Below are positions 50,349 through 58,381 of a stretch of DNA of 64,000 nt, piece after piece. Origin of the DNA: Flavobacterium aquidurense. GTDB taxonomy: Bacteria; Bacteroidota; Bacteroidia; Flavobacteriales; Flavobacteriaceae. The stretch is from NCBI RefSeq assembly GCF_001404985.1, contig NZ_JRLF01000006.1:62001-126000 (forward strand), in the 5' to 3' direction. The notes under the pieces are model-generated. The model did not search any database and had not been told where the DNA came from. It saw only the letters and a program-made list of their open reading frames with translations. Position 1 is the stretch's first letter. Every line of letters begins with the position of its first letter. A program made the translations under genes and the position numbers.

Positions 50349-52136
50349 CTAATAATTACTAAACTGTAGATTACTCAGGTTTTTATAGGTTCCGTTTTCA
50401 AGATTTATTAGTTCCTGATGTGTTCCTTCTTCCGTTATTTTTCCGTTATCCAAAACTAAAATTTTATCAGCGTTTCTAATAGTCGAAAGGCGGTGAGCAA
50501 TTATAATACTTGTTCTTCCTTCCATTAAAACTTCTAAAGCTTCCTGAACTAATTTTTCGCTTTCGCTGTCTAAAGATGATGTTGCTTCATCTAATATCAA
50601 AATACTTGGGTTTTTAAGTAATGCTCTTGCAATTGCAATACGCTGGCGTTGTCCTCCGGATAATTTTACACCGCGTTCTCCTACGACAGTTTCGAATTTT
50701 TCAGGAAATCCTTCTACAAAATTAAATGCATTTGCTTGTTTTGCAGCCAGGATAATTTCTTCGTTCGTTGCATCTGGTTTTCCGTATGCAATATTCTCTT
50801 TTATGGTTCCACCAAATAAAATTACATCCTGCGGCACAATGCTCATATTACCACGAAGATTTTCTAGATCAAAATCATAGATATTTTTTCCGTCAACCGT
50901 GATTTCTCCTGAAGTAATATCATAGAAACGCAGTAAAAGGGAAGAAATAGTAGATTTTCCGGCACCACTTGGACCTACAATCGCGATTTTTTGTCCAAAT
51001 TCAGCAGTAAAATTCACATCTTTTAATACCTGAACTTCTTTTCTTGAAGGATAACTAAATGCGACATTTTTAAAAGAAACATTTCCTTTTATTTTTTCTA
51101 GTGGAGTAGTATTTTGTGACGAATTTATTTTTTCCGGTGTTTCTTCTAATAATTCAAAAACTCTTTCGGTAGCACCAATTGCTTTTTGAATTTGTGCATA
51201 TAATTCAGCAATTCCGCCAAACGAAGCGCCAACAAATGTTGAATACAATACAAATGAAATCAACTGACCAACACTCATTTCTCCTGCAATGCTTAAACGA
51301 ACTCCGTACCACACAACAGCAACGATGGCGCCAAACAAACAGAAAATAATAAACGATGCAAAGTAACCACGGTATTTACCGCCTTTGATAGCCAGTTTTA
51401 CAACTTCACTAATTTTTCCTTTATAACGGGTGACTTCGTACCATTCGTTTGCAAAGGCTTTTACAATACTGATTCCCTGCATGGTTTCTTCTACAATAAC
51501 CTGACTTTCTGCAACCTGATCCTGAACTTGTTTCGAATATTTTCGAATAAAACGTCCAAAAATTACAGCAGCAACGGCTACAAGAGGAACTACGGCCAAC
51601 ATTAATAAGGTTAATTTAAAGCTTTCTGTAGCCAATAAAATAACCCCGCCTATAATAAGTATAAATTGACGTAAAAACTCAGCAATTGTTGATGTTAGTG
51701 TATCCTGGATCTGAGTTATATCTGCACTTATACGACTGTTTAGTTCTCCAACTCTTTTTTGAGAGAAGAATGTCATTGGCAGTTTTACTAAATTGGTATA
51801 TAATGATAATCTCAGGTTTGCTAATGTATTTTCGGTAAAATTAACAAACAATGACAATCTGAAAAACGAACAGAACGATTGCAGAAATAAGATCACAATT
51901 AATCCTAATGCAATTTGGTTTGCCTGATCATTGTCTTTATTTTTCACACAGTCAATCAACATTCCCATTAATTTAGGAAAGGCGAGGGCAGTGGCTCCTG
52001 TAAGTAAAAGGAAAACCAAGCCAACATAAAATTTCCATTGGTGCTTGCCGGCGTATTTGAATATTATGGTTGCTTTGTTAAGTGAAGTAGCGGTAATTTT
52101 TGATTTTGGTAAATCATTTTCTTTAAATCTTGCCAT
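50349..52136 (-). CDS. MsbA-like ABC exporter (fused membrane and ATPase domains)
   Basis: The protein has 595 residues from the ATG at 52136 (MARFKENDLPK); the longer frame starts at TTG. Six membrane helices (about residues 30-320) precede the ATPase domain with Walker A GPSGAGKSTIS, Q-loop SIVPQDVILFGG, signature LSGGQRQR, Walker B ILILDEATSSLD and H-loop IIAHRLSTI. Homodimers of this type export lipids, drugs or peptides. Substrate is not deducible. It has one of the cleanest promoters in the window. Confidence 0.94.
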   Translation of the reverse strand: MARFKENDLPKSKITATSLNKATIIFKYAGKHQWKFYVGLVFLLLTGATALAFPKLMGMLIDCVKNKDNDQANQIALGLIVILFLQSFCSFFRLSLFVNFTENTLANLRLSLYTNLVKLPMTFFSQKRVGELNSRISADITQIQDTLTSTIAEFLRQFILIIGGVILLATESFKLTLLMLAVVPLVAVAAVIFGRFIRKYSKQVQDQVAESQVIVEETMQGISIVKAFANEWYEVTRYKGKISEVVKLAIKGGKYRGYFASFIIFCLFGAIVAVVWYGVRLSIAGEMSVGQLISFVLYSTFVGASFGGIAELYAQIQKAIGATERVFELLEETPEKINSSQNTTPLEKIKGNVSFKNVAFSYPSRKEVQVLKDVNFTAEFGQKIAIVGPSGAGKSTISSLLLRFYDITSGEITVDGKNIYDFDLENLRGNMSIVPQDVILFGGTIKENIAYGKPDATNEEIILAAKQANAFNFVEGFPEKFETVVGERGVKLSGGQRQRIAIARALLKNPSILILDEATSSLDSESEKLVQEALEVLMEGRTSIIIAHRLSTIRNADKILVLDNGKITEEGTHQELINLENGTYKNLSNLQFSNY

Positions 52137-52158
52137 TTGAGTATACAATTAAGGTTTA

Positions 52159-52189
52159 CAAATGTATGATTATAGCAAATGAATACAAA
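52159..52189 (-). promoter_or_regulatory. Promoter of the ABC exporter gene
   Basis: Minus strand: TTTG (52189-52186), 19 nt, TACATTTG (52166-52159). Both are exact consensus elements, 22 nt before the ATG. Confidence 0.8.
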
Positions 52190-52331
52190 GGATTATTATA
52201 AATTAGACTTTGCCATCTGTGTTTTTAACTAAAAGTAAAGAAATAGCATTTTTTTTCATTTTTTAAGAAGCTGAAAAATAGATTAGTAAATAAAAAAGCT
52301 AAAAAATATTTCATTTTATTTCAAAAAACGC

Positions 52332-52361
52332 TTGCAAATACAAAATCTAGCTGTATATTTG
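52332..52361 (+). promoter_or_regulatory. Promoter of tRNA-Val
   Basis: TTG (52332-52334), 19 nt, TATATTTG (52354-52361). Transcription would start near 52367, about 33 nt before the mature tRNA. Confidence 0.8.
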
Positions 52362-52399
52362 CACTCGCAATCACATAACGATAGCAACCTAGAAAAATA

Positions 52400-52474
52400 G
52401 GGCGATTAGCTCAGCTGGTTCAGAGCACCTCGTTTACACCGAGGGGGTCGGGGGTTCGAACCCCTCATCGCCCA
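52400..52474 (+). tRNA. tRNA-Val (anticodon UAC)
   Basis: A 75-nt cloverleaf with acceptor stem GGGCGAT/ATCGCCC, D-arm with AGCTGGTTCA, anticodon stem CCTCG/CGAGG with loop TTTACAC (anticodon TAC, reading GUA and other Val codons) and T-arm GGGGG-TTCGAAC-CCCTC-like. The CCA end is not encoded (ACA follows), as usual in this group. Confidence 0.97.
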
Positions 52475-52482
52475 CAAAAGAC

Positions 52483-52516
52483 AAACAACGCTATTGGAAT
52501 CCAATAGCGTTGTTTC
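52483..52516 (+). terminator. Terminator of tRNA-Val
   Basis: AAACAACGCTATTGG (52483-52497) pairs perfectly with CCAATAGCGTTGTTT (52501-52515) around AAT. Confidence 0.8.
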
Positions 52517-52782
52517 TATATATAAACCAAGTATTTGAATATATACCCAATTTATAAATTACTTGACTCACTGTAATTTGATTTCAATAAATTTTATTAC
52601 AAATTAAAATTATATTTAGTAATAGTTTAGACAAAGATTACATTGCTATATACTAAACTTTATATTGCCCATTTTTGATTGTGGTAATAATCTCTTGTAA
52701 TAATAAAAGTTAATCAAATACGGCTAAAATAATACTCAAGCCATAACTGTTATTTTACCAATAATCACAATTGTTTTTAGTT
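52517..52782. other. Spacer after tRNA-Val without visible features
   Basis: 266 nt of AT-rich sequence, with no frame, RNA fold or strong repeat seen. It would be the natural place for an integrated element next to a tRNA, but none is there. Confidence 0.4.
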
Positions 52783-53397
52783 TCATTTATTTATCATTTT
52801 AGAAATCATTTCGAGATGTGTATTGTATTGCTCCATAAAAAGATCAATTGTTGGATTTTTTACAACATCAAAACAATGAAAATTCGGCAAAATATCATAA
52901 CCGCAAAATTTATAATTTAAGGTAACATTGAATAAAACATCATTGGCTGATTTTCCATTCAAAAAAACTTGGTTGTGATTGTCAAAACTTTCATTAGGTG
53001 CATTCCAAGTAGCAGAAATCATTACTTTTTTTCCATCTAAATTTCCTCCAGATCCGTACTGTTTGGTTACATCATTTCTAGATCTTCCGTCGTCATTAAG
53101 CATTTTTTGTGATAGCAATCCTTCCATAAAAATTTCATCGGCATATTTTTTATAGATCCATGGGGTATTAAACCAAAAAACTGGTGTTTGAATAATAACC
53201 AAGTCTGCATTTATGTGTTTTTCAACTTCTGTTTGCGGATCATATCCATTATCTATAAAAGTTTCTTGAACCTCATATTGCTTGCTTTCAAAAAATGACT
53301 TTGCATGTCCTGCTAATGTTTTATTTAATTTTCCTTCCGAAATTCCGTCATATTTTTGATGTGTATGAATAAGTAATATTGTTTTTTTATTTTCCAT
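52783..53397 (-). CDS. MdaB-like NAD(P)H quinone oxidoreductase
   Basis: The 204-residue flavodoxin-fold protein has ILLIHTHQKYDGISEGKLN at the start, IQTPVFWFNTPWIYKKYADEIF (the MdaB/NQO signature) and KVMISATWNAPNESFDN. Such enzymes reduce quinones by two electrons, avoiding semiquinones. It diverges from the HxlR regulator across a 115-nt gap containing an operator-like dyad over its -33 element, so regulation by HxlR is likely. Confidence 0.88.
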   Translation of the reverse strand: MENKKTILLIHTHQKYDGISEGKLNKTLAGHAKSFFESKQYEVQETFIDNGYDPQTEVEKHINADLVIIQTPVFWFNTPWIYKKYADEIFMEGLLSQKMLNDDGRSRNDVTKQYGSGGNLDGKKVMISATWNAPNESFDNHNQVFLNGKSANDVLFNVTLNYKFCGYDILPNFHCFDVVKNPTIDLFMEQYNTHLEMISKMINK

Positions 53398-53416
53398 TTT
53401 TTGATTTATTTTTTGA

Positions 53417-53447
53417 CAAAACTATATCTTTACTATGTTTTCGACAA
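53417..53447 (-). promoter_or_regulatory. Promoter of the MdaB-like gene
   Basis: Minus strand: TTG (53447-53445), 20 nt, TAGTTTTG (53424-53417). The -33 element touches the start of the HxlR-type dyad. Confidence 0.7.
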
Positions 53448-53475
53448 GTACTTACTAAAAAGTAATGTACTTACT
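53447..53475. promoter_or_regulatory. Probable HxlR operator
   Basis: AGTACTTACT-AAAA-AGTAATGTACT (53447-53471) is a near-perfect dyad, and GTACTTACT is also repeated directly at 53448-53456 and 53467-53475. The site lies between the divergent starts. Confidence 0.6.
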
Positions 53476-53512
53476 TTAAACACATAAATACTGAAAATCA
53501 AATAATTATACA

Positions 53513-53878
53513 ATGAAAGTTTTTGAAAAAAAATATGAAAATGCAAATGAATGCCCAATTACAATCTTTATGGATAAAATTGGCGGAAAATGGAAACCTG
53601 TAATTGTTTGGCTTTTGCTAAAAAACGGAACCATGCGTTTTAATGAATTAGACAAAGGAATAAATGGAATTACACAAAAGATGCTTTCTCAACAACTGAA
53701 AAGTTTAGAAGAAGAAAACATCATAAAACGCATTTCTTATCCGGTAATTCCTCCAAAAGTTGAATACAGTTTGACAAAAAAAGGAAATACTTTATCAGAA
53801 ATTTTGGAGGGAATTATGCAATGGAGCAACACAAACCTGATAGAAAAAACAACAGTTAACTCCAGTTCAGCAAATTGA
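53513..53878 (+). CDS. HxlR-family transcriptional regulator
   Basis: The 121-residue winged-helix protein has the HxlR features NECPITIFMDKIGGKWKPVIVWLL (with the conserved Cys18, a redox or electrophile sensor in several members), FNELDKGINGITQKMLSQQLKSLE and RISYPVIPPKVEYSLTKKG. It is divergent from the MdaB-like gene, a very common pairing in which the regulator responds to electrophiles or quinones. Confidence 0.92.
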   Translation: MKVFEKKYENANECPITIFMDKIGGKWKPVIVWLLLKNGTMRFNELDKGINGITQKMLSQQLKSLEEENIIKRISYPVIPPKVEYSLTKKGNTLSEILEGIMQWSNTNLIEKTTVNSSSAN

Positions 53879-54080
53879 AAGGCGTTAGTTTGTAGCCGGC
53901 AAAAACTGCTGATAACATAATTCATCCACACAAAGGCAAACTCATTAAAATAGCTATAAATAAAGTTTATTGTATTCGAATAATTTATTTTTTTATTGCA
54001 ATTTTTGATTTTTTTCTAATCTCAGTTAAATTCAAACCATTAGATAATCTACTTTAAGGTATCAAAAAATGTCAAAATTG
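53879..54080. other. Spacer after the HxlR gene
   Basis: About 200 nt of AT-rich sequence without a gene. GC-richer scraps (GTAGCCGGCAAAAACTGC) lie near the HxlR stop. The tRNA-like fragment follows. Confidence 0.4.
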
Positions 54081-54118
54081 GTATCAAGTGTTCGATTGCA
54101 GTCCCTGACAGCCCACCA
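54081..54118 (+). other. tRNA-like 3' end fragment
   Basis: The sequence contains GTTCGATTGCAG and ends CCCTGACAGCCCACCA, which looks like a T-loop, then the 3' half of a T-stem, acceptor strand ACAGCCC, discriminator A and CCA. Five extra nt (GCAGT) separate the T-loop from its stem, and no 5' half is present upstream, so it is not a functional tRNA. It may be the leftover of an integration event. Confidence 0.4.
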
Positions 54119-54123
54119 AGAAG

Positions 54124-54151
54124 CTCCTTAAGAAATTAAGGAGTTTTTTTT
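54124..54151 (+). terminator. Terminator CTCCTTAA type, copy 1
   Basis: CTCCTTAA-GAAA-TTAAGGAG followed by eight T. The hairpin, T-run and next bases (TATG) are identical to copy 2 at 58296. Confidence 0.85.
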
Positions 54152-54257
54152 ATGCCAGCATTTTTCACAAATTTAGCAGGTTTTATATTAACTAGTTAAA
54201 AATCAAAAACAATCTCATTTCACAAAAAACTATTCTAATAGTAGAATATTAACAACT

Positions 54258-54779
54258 TCAAGTCGTCAACCGATACAAAATAAGATTAGGATTATTTTCT
54301 ACAATATCATCTAGTTTCTTAAAATTTAATTTTTGAAGAAGTTTTGTTGAGCTTTGATTATCTTTATGCGTTTGAGCATCTATCGCTTTTATTTCAAGTG
54401 TTTTAATTGCGTATTCGATAACTTTCTTCGCTGCTTCGATCATGATTCCCTGATGCTGATATGGAGTAAGAAGCTCATATCCAATTTCACATTTTTTTAG
54501 ATCGTCTAAAAAGTCAAATAGACAAATTGTGCCAATAAGTTTATCATCACCGGTTTTTGTAATTGCCCAGTAAAAAAGTTCATCATTTTCATTTTCAATT
54601 ATAATTTCGATAAAATTTAAGGCGTCATCTATTGTTTTACTTGGCTTTCTGCCAAGGAATTTATTTATTTCTGTGTCTGAGCGCAAATGCAATATTTCTT
54701 CGGAATCATTTTTTGAAAGTTTACGAAGTGTTAACCTTTCGGTGAGTAATGTTGGGAAAGTTTGCAAGTTCCTTTTCAT
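54258..54779 (-). CDS. GNAT acetyltransferase, RimJ/RimL-like
   Basis: The 173-residue protein opens FPTLLTERLTLRKLSKNDSEEIL, the RimJ/L start. It has the ELLTPYQHQGIMIEAAKKVIEYA acetyl-CoA region and THKDNQSSTKLLQKLNFK near the end. The group acetylates N-termini of ribosomal proteins or small molecules; the target is unknown. It is monocistronic as far as can be seen. Confidence 0.87.
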   Translation of the reverse strand: MKRNLQTFPTLLTERLTLRKLSKNDSEEILHLRSDTEINKFLGRKPSKTIDDALNFIEIIIENENDELFYWAITKTGDDKLIGTICLFDFLDDLKKCEIGYELLTPYQHQGIMIEAAKKVIEYAIKTLEIKAIDAQTHKDNQSSTKLLQKLNFKKLDDIVENNPNLILYRLTT

Positions 54780-54922
54780 TTTTAAAAACGTTTTTTCTGC
54801 CTGACTAACTTTTTTATCTGTAATTGACTTTTATTCAGGCTAATATAAAAAATATTTTTTCGTACTGAAACCAAGACAAATTTCAAATGCAAGCTATAAA
54901 ATCTTAAGATTTACCTCAATTT

Positions 54923-55762
54923 TTATTTGTGCTTATCAAATAACCATTTTGGAATTTCTTCGGTTGTTAAAAACGGAATCACAATGTTATTATGATTTAG
55001 ATTGTTAAAGGTAGTAAAGATCAGATTTTTGCTTGAAGACAATTTATTAAACAATTCAACACTTCCAACATATGGATTCTCGTCATCTTTTTCGCCGTGA
55101 ATAAGCCATATGTTTTTGCTGCTTATTTTTTTAAGATTAGAAAAATCAGGAACAGCCGCAACAGAAACAATAGCAGCAAATTTTTCTGGCGCAATATTTA
55201 GTAAGTTTTGAGCCGTAGAACCTCCCATAGAATACCCAATTAAGTAAATTTTGTTTTTATCAATGTTTGAATATTCTTTTTCAACATTTTGAATTAATTC
55301 TAATAAGGCAAAAACATCTTCTGAAGGTTTTGAAACTTGAATTCCATCAACATTTTTTTCATAATCTGAAGAACGTTTGCTGAATTGCGGCGCTATAACA
55401 TAACATTGATATTTAGTATAAATTTCAGGTCTTAACCAAATTTTCGCAAATGGTTCAAGTTGGTTTTCATTATCATTTCCTAATCGGGTAGAGTTGTGAA
55501 AGGTAATTGCTAAAGGATATTTCTGATTACTACTATTGTTTTTTGGTGTTAGAAGCCTATATGGAATTTGGATATTTTTTTTAGCAAATATTTTTTTTGC
55601 AAAGGCATCAGTATTAAGTGCGTTTACTATTTTTTTATTATTTGCAAAAGTCAAACTATCAACCGTCGTTTCGCGGAATTCTTTTTTCTGTCCGATAGCA
55701 CAATTCACAGTGAAAGTCAAAAAAAGTACCGCTAGAATTTGTTCTAAATTTCTTTTATACAT
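54923..55762 (-). CDS. Secreted alpha/beta-hydrolase (esterase/depolymerase-like)
   Basis: The 279-residue protein has a signal peptide ending near CAIGQ. The alpha/beta-hydrolase core has the nucleophile elbow GYSMGG, Asp in HGEKDDENP and His in NNLNHNNI. The NNSSNQKYPLAITFHNS segment precedes the oxyanion region. The order resembles the poly(3-hydroxybutyrate) depolymerase / feruloyl-esterase-like group. Substrate unknown. The downstream 140 nt separate it from the GNAT gene. Confidence 0.85.
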   Translation of the reverse strand: MYKRNLEQILAVLFLTFTVNCAIGQKKEFRETTVDSLTFANNKKIVNALNTDAFAKKIFAKKNIQIPYRLLTPKNNSSNQKYPLAITFHNSTRLGNDNENQLEPFAKIWLRPEIYTKYQCYVIAPQFSKRSSDYEKNVDGIQVSKPSEDVFALLELIQNVEKEYSNIDKNKIYLIGYSMGGSTAQNLLNIAPEKFAAIVSVAAVPDFSNLKKISSKNIWLIHGEKDDENPYVGSVELFNKLSSSKNLIFTTFNNLNHNNIVIPFLTTEEIPKWLFDKHK

Positions 55763-56045
55763 ACATTTTCTATAAAGTTGGCGCTCCCCAAATAAAACAA
55801 CGACAACATATCTAAGCTATATTAGCTTAATATTATTAATTGGATTTTTCTGGACTAATATAAGAAAAATCTTTATGCTATATAATTCATTTTGGCTGAA
55901 ATAAACATGAATTTGAACTATTTTATTTAGAATGTCTTTTTATCGCTTTATTGTTTTATTCTTGCACAAACAAATTAGAAACAGGAAATTAAATAAGATG
56001 TTTTCGAATAATCAAGAGAGAAAGTAATAATTAATACGAATACAT
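55763..56045. other. Divergent spacer without genes
   Basis: 283 nt, AT-rich. A TACATTTG box at 56041-56048 is the only clear signal; no frame or hairpin of note. Confidence 0.4.
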
Positions 56046-56660
56046 TTGAGATCAAAACAAAATCTAAAAAAAATAGAAAGAAGAAAGCTTAAGAACAAAG
56101 AGAAAAAAATCAACCAAAGACATTATATTCTCTTAATAATGGCGATGATTTTTGCTATTATAAATCATACATTCTTTGAAAGCGCTACAATTGGACACAA
56201 TATTAGATATAACATTTATGTTTTTTTTCTGCCAATAAGTATCGGAATATTATTTTTTGGAATTTACAGGAAAGATTTTTTGATTAGAACCTATTTAAGT
56301 TTCACCAAAACATATGAAAAAATATATGTGATTTTATTTTATTTACTGCAAGGAATTATAGTTTCATATTTGAGTTTTGAACAAATTGCAAGTGTGACAT
56401 GGAATTATATAAACACCAGAGAAGCAGAAAAAAATCTGGTCGAAATAATAAATTGTAAAGTAGAAGGTTTTTACACTAGAAAAAATCCGGACATTTCTTT
56501 TAAGTTTCAAAACCGGACTGAAGTCTTCAGCGTTAGTCAGGAAATGAATAGACAAAATTACAATCGCAATCCAAAAGATTATTCGTTAGAAATCACGATC
56601 CAAAAAGGAATTTGGAACTACTATGTTGTTAAACACTGGGAACTAAAAAGTATCCGCTGA
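56046..56660 (+). CDS. Hypothetical membrane protein
   Basis: 204 residues if the TTG at 56046 is used, 173 if the ATG at 56139 (MAMIFAII) is. The TTG is itself part of a TACATTTG -7 box (56041-56048), which favours a downstream start, but the basic segment before the first helix argues for the longer form. Three hydrophobic segments (near residues 27-41, 55-75 and 92-112 of the long form) are followed by a soluble part with VEGFYTRKNPDISFKFQNR and YSLEITIQKGIWNYYVV. I recognise no family. Confidence 0.6.
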   Translation: MRSKQNLKKIERRKLKNKEKKINQRHYILLIMAMIFAIINHTFFESATIGHNIRYNIYVFFLPISIGILFFGIYRKDFLIRTYLSFTKTYEKIYVILFYLLQGIIVSYLSFEQIASVTWNYINTREAEKNLVEIINCKVEGFYTRKNPDISFKFQNRTEVFSVSQEMNRQNYNRNPKDYSLEITIQKGIWNYYVVKHWELKSIR

Positions 56661-56727
56661 TATAGTTCTATATCTCTCTAAATATTCTATTCTAATTTTA
56701 AGTACAAATAATAAATAATCAAAATTA

Positions 56728-56759
56728 TTTGCACATTGTTGTCATGTATACTATATTTG
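56728..56759 (+). promoter_or_regulatory. Promoter of the VOC-family gene
   Basis: TTTG (56728-56731), 20 nt, TATATTTG (56752-56759). Both are exact. Confidence 0.8.
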
Positions 56760-56769
56760 CGACAACAAT
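56735..56769. promoter_or_regulatory. Operator-like dyad around the VOC -7 box
   Basis: ATTGTTGTC (56735-56743) and GACAACAAT (56761-56769) are perfect inverted repeats 17 nt apart, spanning the -7 box. A MarR-family regulator is encoded 520 nt downstream and is the likely binder. Confidence 0.6.
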
Positions 56770-56784
56770 TTAAATTTATTCAAA

Positions 56785-57144
56785 ATGAGAGAATTAACCT
56801 TTGCATCACTACAAGTAAATAATTTAGAAGCATCAAAAGACTTCTACGAAAAAAAATTAGGATTTGAAGTTGGAAACACAAACCCACAAGCCTGTATTTT
56901 TAAATACAATCAAGGACAGGCGAGTTTTGCTATTCGCACACCTCTTGAACCAATTGAAGGAAAAGAATTAGGAACCGGCGTGGCACTTTGGTTTGCTGTA
57001 AACGAAAATGTAGACGAATTGAAAGAGAAATTTATCGCAAACGGAATAACTACTGCCGGACCAATTATAGAAACACCTTTTGGAAGGGCATTTCATGTAA
57101 AAGACCTTGACGGATATAAACTTACTTTTTTGGAGACAAAATAA
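56785..57144 (+). CDS. VOC-superfamily (glyoxalase/bleomycin-resistance-like) protein
   Basis: The 119-residue protein is made of two beta-alpha-beta-beta-beta modules, opening LTFASLQVNNLEASKDFYEKKLGFEV and closing FGRAFHVKDLDGYKLTFLE. The usual metal ligands (His/Gln/Glu at strand 1 and strand 8) are reduced here to Glu at the end, with Gln in ASLQV, so metal dependence is uncertain. Small VOC proteins act as lyases, dioxygenases or binding proteins. Its promoter has a dyad, and a MarR gene follows. Confidence 0.85.
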   Translation: MRELTFASLQVNNLEASKDFYEKKLGFEVGNTNPQACIFKYNQGQASFAIRTPLEPIEGKELGTGVALWFAVNENVDELKEKFIANGITTAGPIIETPFGRAFHVKDLDGYKLTFLETK

Positions 57145-57226
57145 AAGTAAATTATTTAGTAATTTTAGAAACAAATTCAGAAGCAAAATAATTTTGTTAT
57201 CCCGTTTTATTAGCGATTCTCCTGAC

Positions 57227-57234
57227 TATCTTTG
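57227..57234 (+). promoter_or_regulatory. -7 box upstream of the MarR gene
   Basis: TATCTTTG, exact TAnnTTTG, 55 nt before the ATG. The -33 element is unclear. Confidence 0.45.
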
Positions 57235-57288
57235 AAATTTATAAACTCGATTTTGATTTAATATCGACACAAATGCTGCAATATCATT

Positions 57289-57750
57289 ATGCCTAAAGAA
57301 ATTAATTTTCATTTTAAAAGTCCAAAAGATAGTCCGGGTTATTTGCTTGGACAATTAACTATGCTTTGGCAGCGCAAACTAAAAAAAGTTTTAGATCCAT
57401 TAGATTTAACGCAAACTCAATTTGTGTTATTGGCTGCTTTAGGCTGGCTTTCGAAAAAAAACGATTCTGTTACACAAATTGATATTGCCAATCAAAGTAA
57501 TGCTGATCGAATGATGGTTTCAAAAGTGTTGCGAACGCTGGAAGATAAAGGCTTCATAACACGACAAGAACATGAAACTGATACAAGGGCAAAAACGATT
57601 AAACTAACCAATGCAGGAGAAAAAGTTTTGCAAAATGCAATTATTGAAGTAGAAAATGCCGATCTTGATTTCTTTTCTACTTTAGATGAAAATCTTTCTC
57701 CTTTTAATGCTAATATGGCAAAACTTATTGATAAAAATAAAAATGAATAA
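57289..57750 (+). CDS. MarR-family transcriptional regulator
   Basis: The 153-residue protein has the MarR wing-helix with TQIDIANQSNADRMMVSKVLRTLEDKGFITRQ and DTRAKTIKLTNAGEK. Dimer helices flank it (GYLLGQLTMLWQRKLKKVL). No obvious Cys sensor. It sits downstream of the VOC gene on the same strand, so it probably controls that gene through the dyad at 56735-56769. Confidence 0.92.
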   Translation: MPKEINFHFKSPKDSPGYLLGQLTMLWQRKLKKVLDPLDLTQTQFVLLAALGWLSKKNDSVTQIDIANQSNADRMMVSKVLRTLEDKGFITRQEHETDTRAKTIKLTNAGEKVLQNAIIEVENADLDFFSTLDENLSPFNANMAKLIDKNKNE

Positions 57751-57805
57751 AAACATTGTCCTTTTATATAATTTCTGACAAATGAATATTTACAGGATAT
57801 TTTTT

Positions 57806-57850
57806 TACCTTTGAAAATAAGAGTTTTTAATCTAGATGGCTTTATATTTG
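57806..57850 (+). promoter_or_regulatory. Two possible -7 boxes of the XRE-like gene
   Basis: TACCTTTG (57806-57813) and TATATTTG (57843-57850) both match. The first contains the TTG that gives the longer frame, so the ATG at 57877 is the start. Confidence 0.5.
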
Positions 57851-57876
57851 AGCCTTCGGAAAATTTGATATTTATT

Positions 57877-58284
57877 ATGGAACAAAAAATACATCAGGGA
57901 AGAAACGTAAAACGTTTTAGAGAAATGCTTGGCATAAAACAAGAAGCATTGGCTTTTGATTTGGGAAATGACTGGAATCAGAAGAAAATTTCTATGCTGG
58001 AGCAAAAAGATGTAATTGAAGATAATCTGTTGAAACAAATTTCGGGCGCGTTGAGAATTCCTGTTGAAGCCTTTCAGAATTTTGATGAAGAGCAAGCAAT
58101 AAATATCATTTCTAATACTTTTAATGATCACTCTAATGGATACAATTATTATCCAAATTTCAATATAAATCCAGTAGATAAATGGATCGAAGCTTTAGAA
58201 GAAATCAAAAGATTAAATCTGGAACTTTTAAAATCGAAAGAGGAACAGATTAAGATTTTAGAGAAATTGGTTTCAAATAAATAG
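57877..58284 (+). CDS. XRE-like helix-turn-helix regulator with C-terminal coiled coil
   Basis: The protein has 135 residues from the ATG at 57877 (MEQKIHQGRNVKRFREML). The HTH covers about residues 8-65 (GIKQEALAFDLGNDWNQKKISMLEQ), and a C-terminal coiled coil (WIEALEEIKRLNLELLKSKEEQIKIL) probably dimerises it. An asparagine/tyrosine-rich linker joins them. This type is common in Bacteroidetes with no established target. It has its own promoter and a CTCCTTAA-type terminator. Confidence 0.82.
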   Translation: MEQKIHQGRNVKRFREMLGIKQEALAFDLGNDWNQKKISMLEQKDVIEDNLLKQISGALRIPVEAFQNFDEEQAINIISNTFNDHSNGYNYYPNFNINPVDKWIEALEEIKRLNLELLKSKEEQIKILEKLVSNK

Positions 58285-58295
58285 ACACATATAAA

Positions 58296-58323
58296 CTCCT
58301 TAAGAAATTAAGGAGTTTTTTTT
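58296..58323 (+). terminator. Terminator CTCCTTAA type, copy 2
   Basis: Identical in hairpin, loop, T-run and following TATG to copy 1 at 54124. Confidence 0.9.
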
Positions 58324-58381
58324 ATGTTTTTTATTTTTTGACATGGAATTCCAATCATGAGTGTTCAAAACTTTTAAGAAT

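Noticed and set aside
52400-52782. Integrated element next to tRNA-Val
   Set aside because: tRNA is intact and followed by its terminator; no integrase, no repeat of its 3' end downstream.
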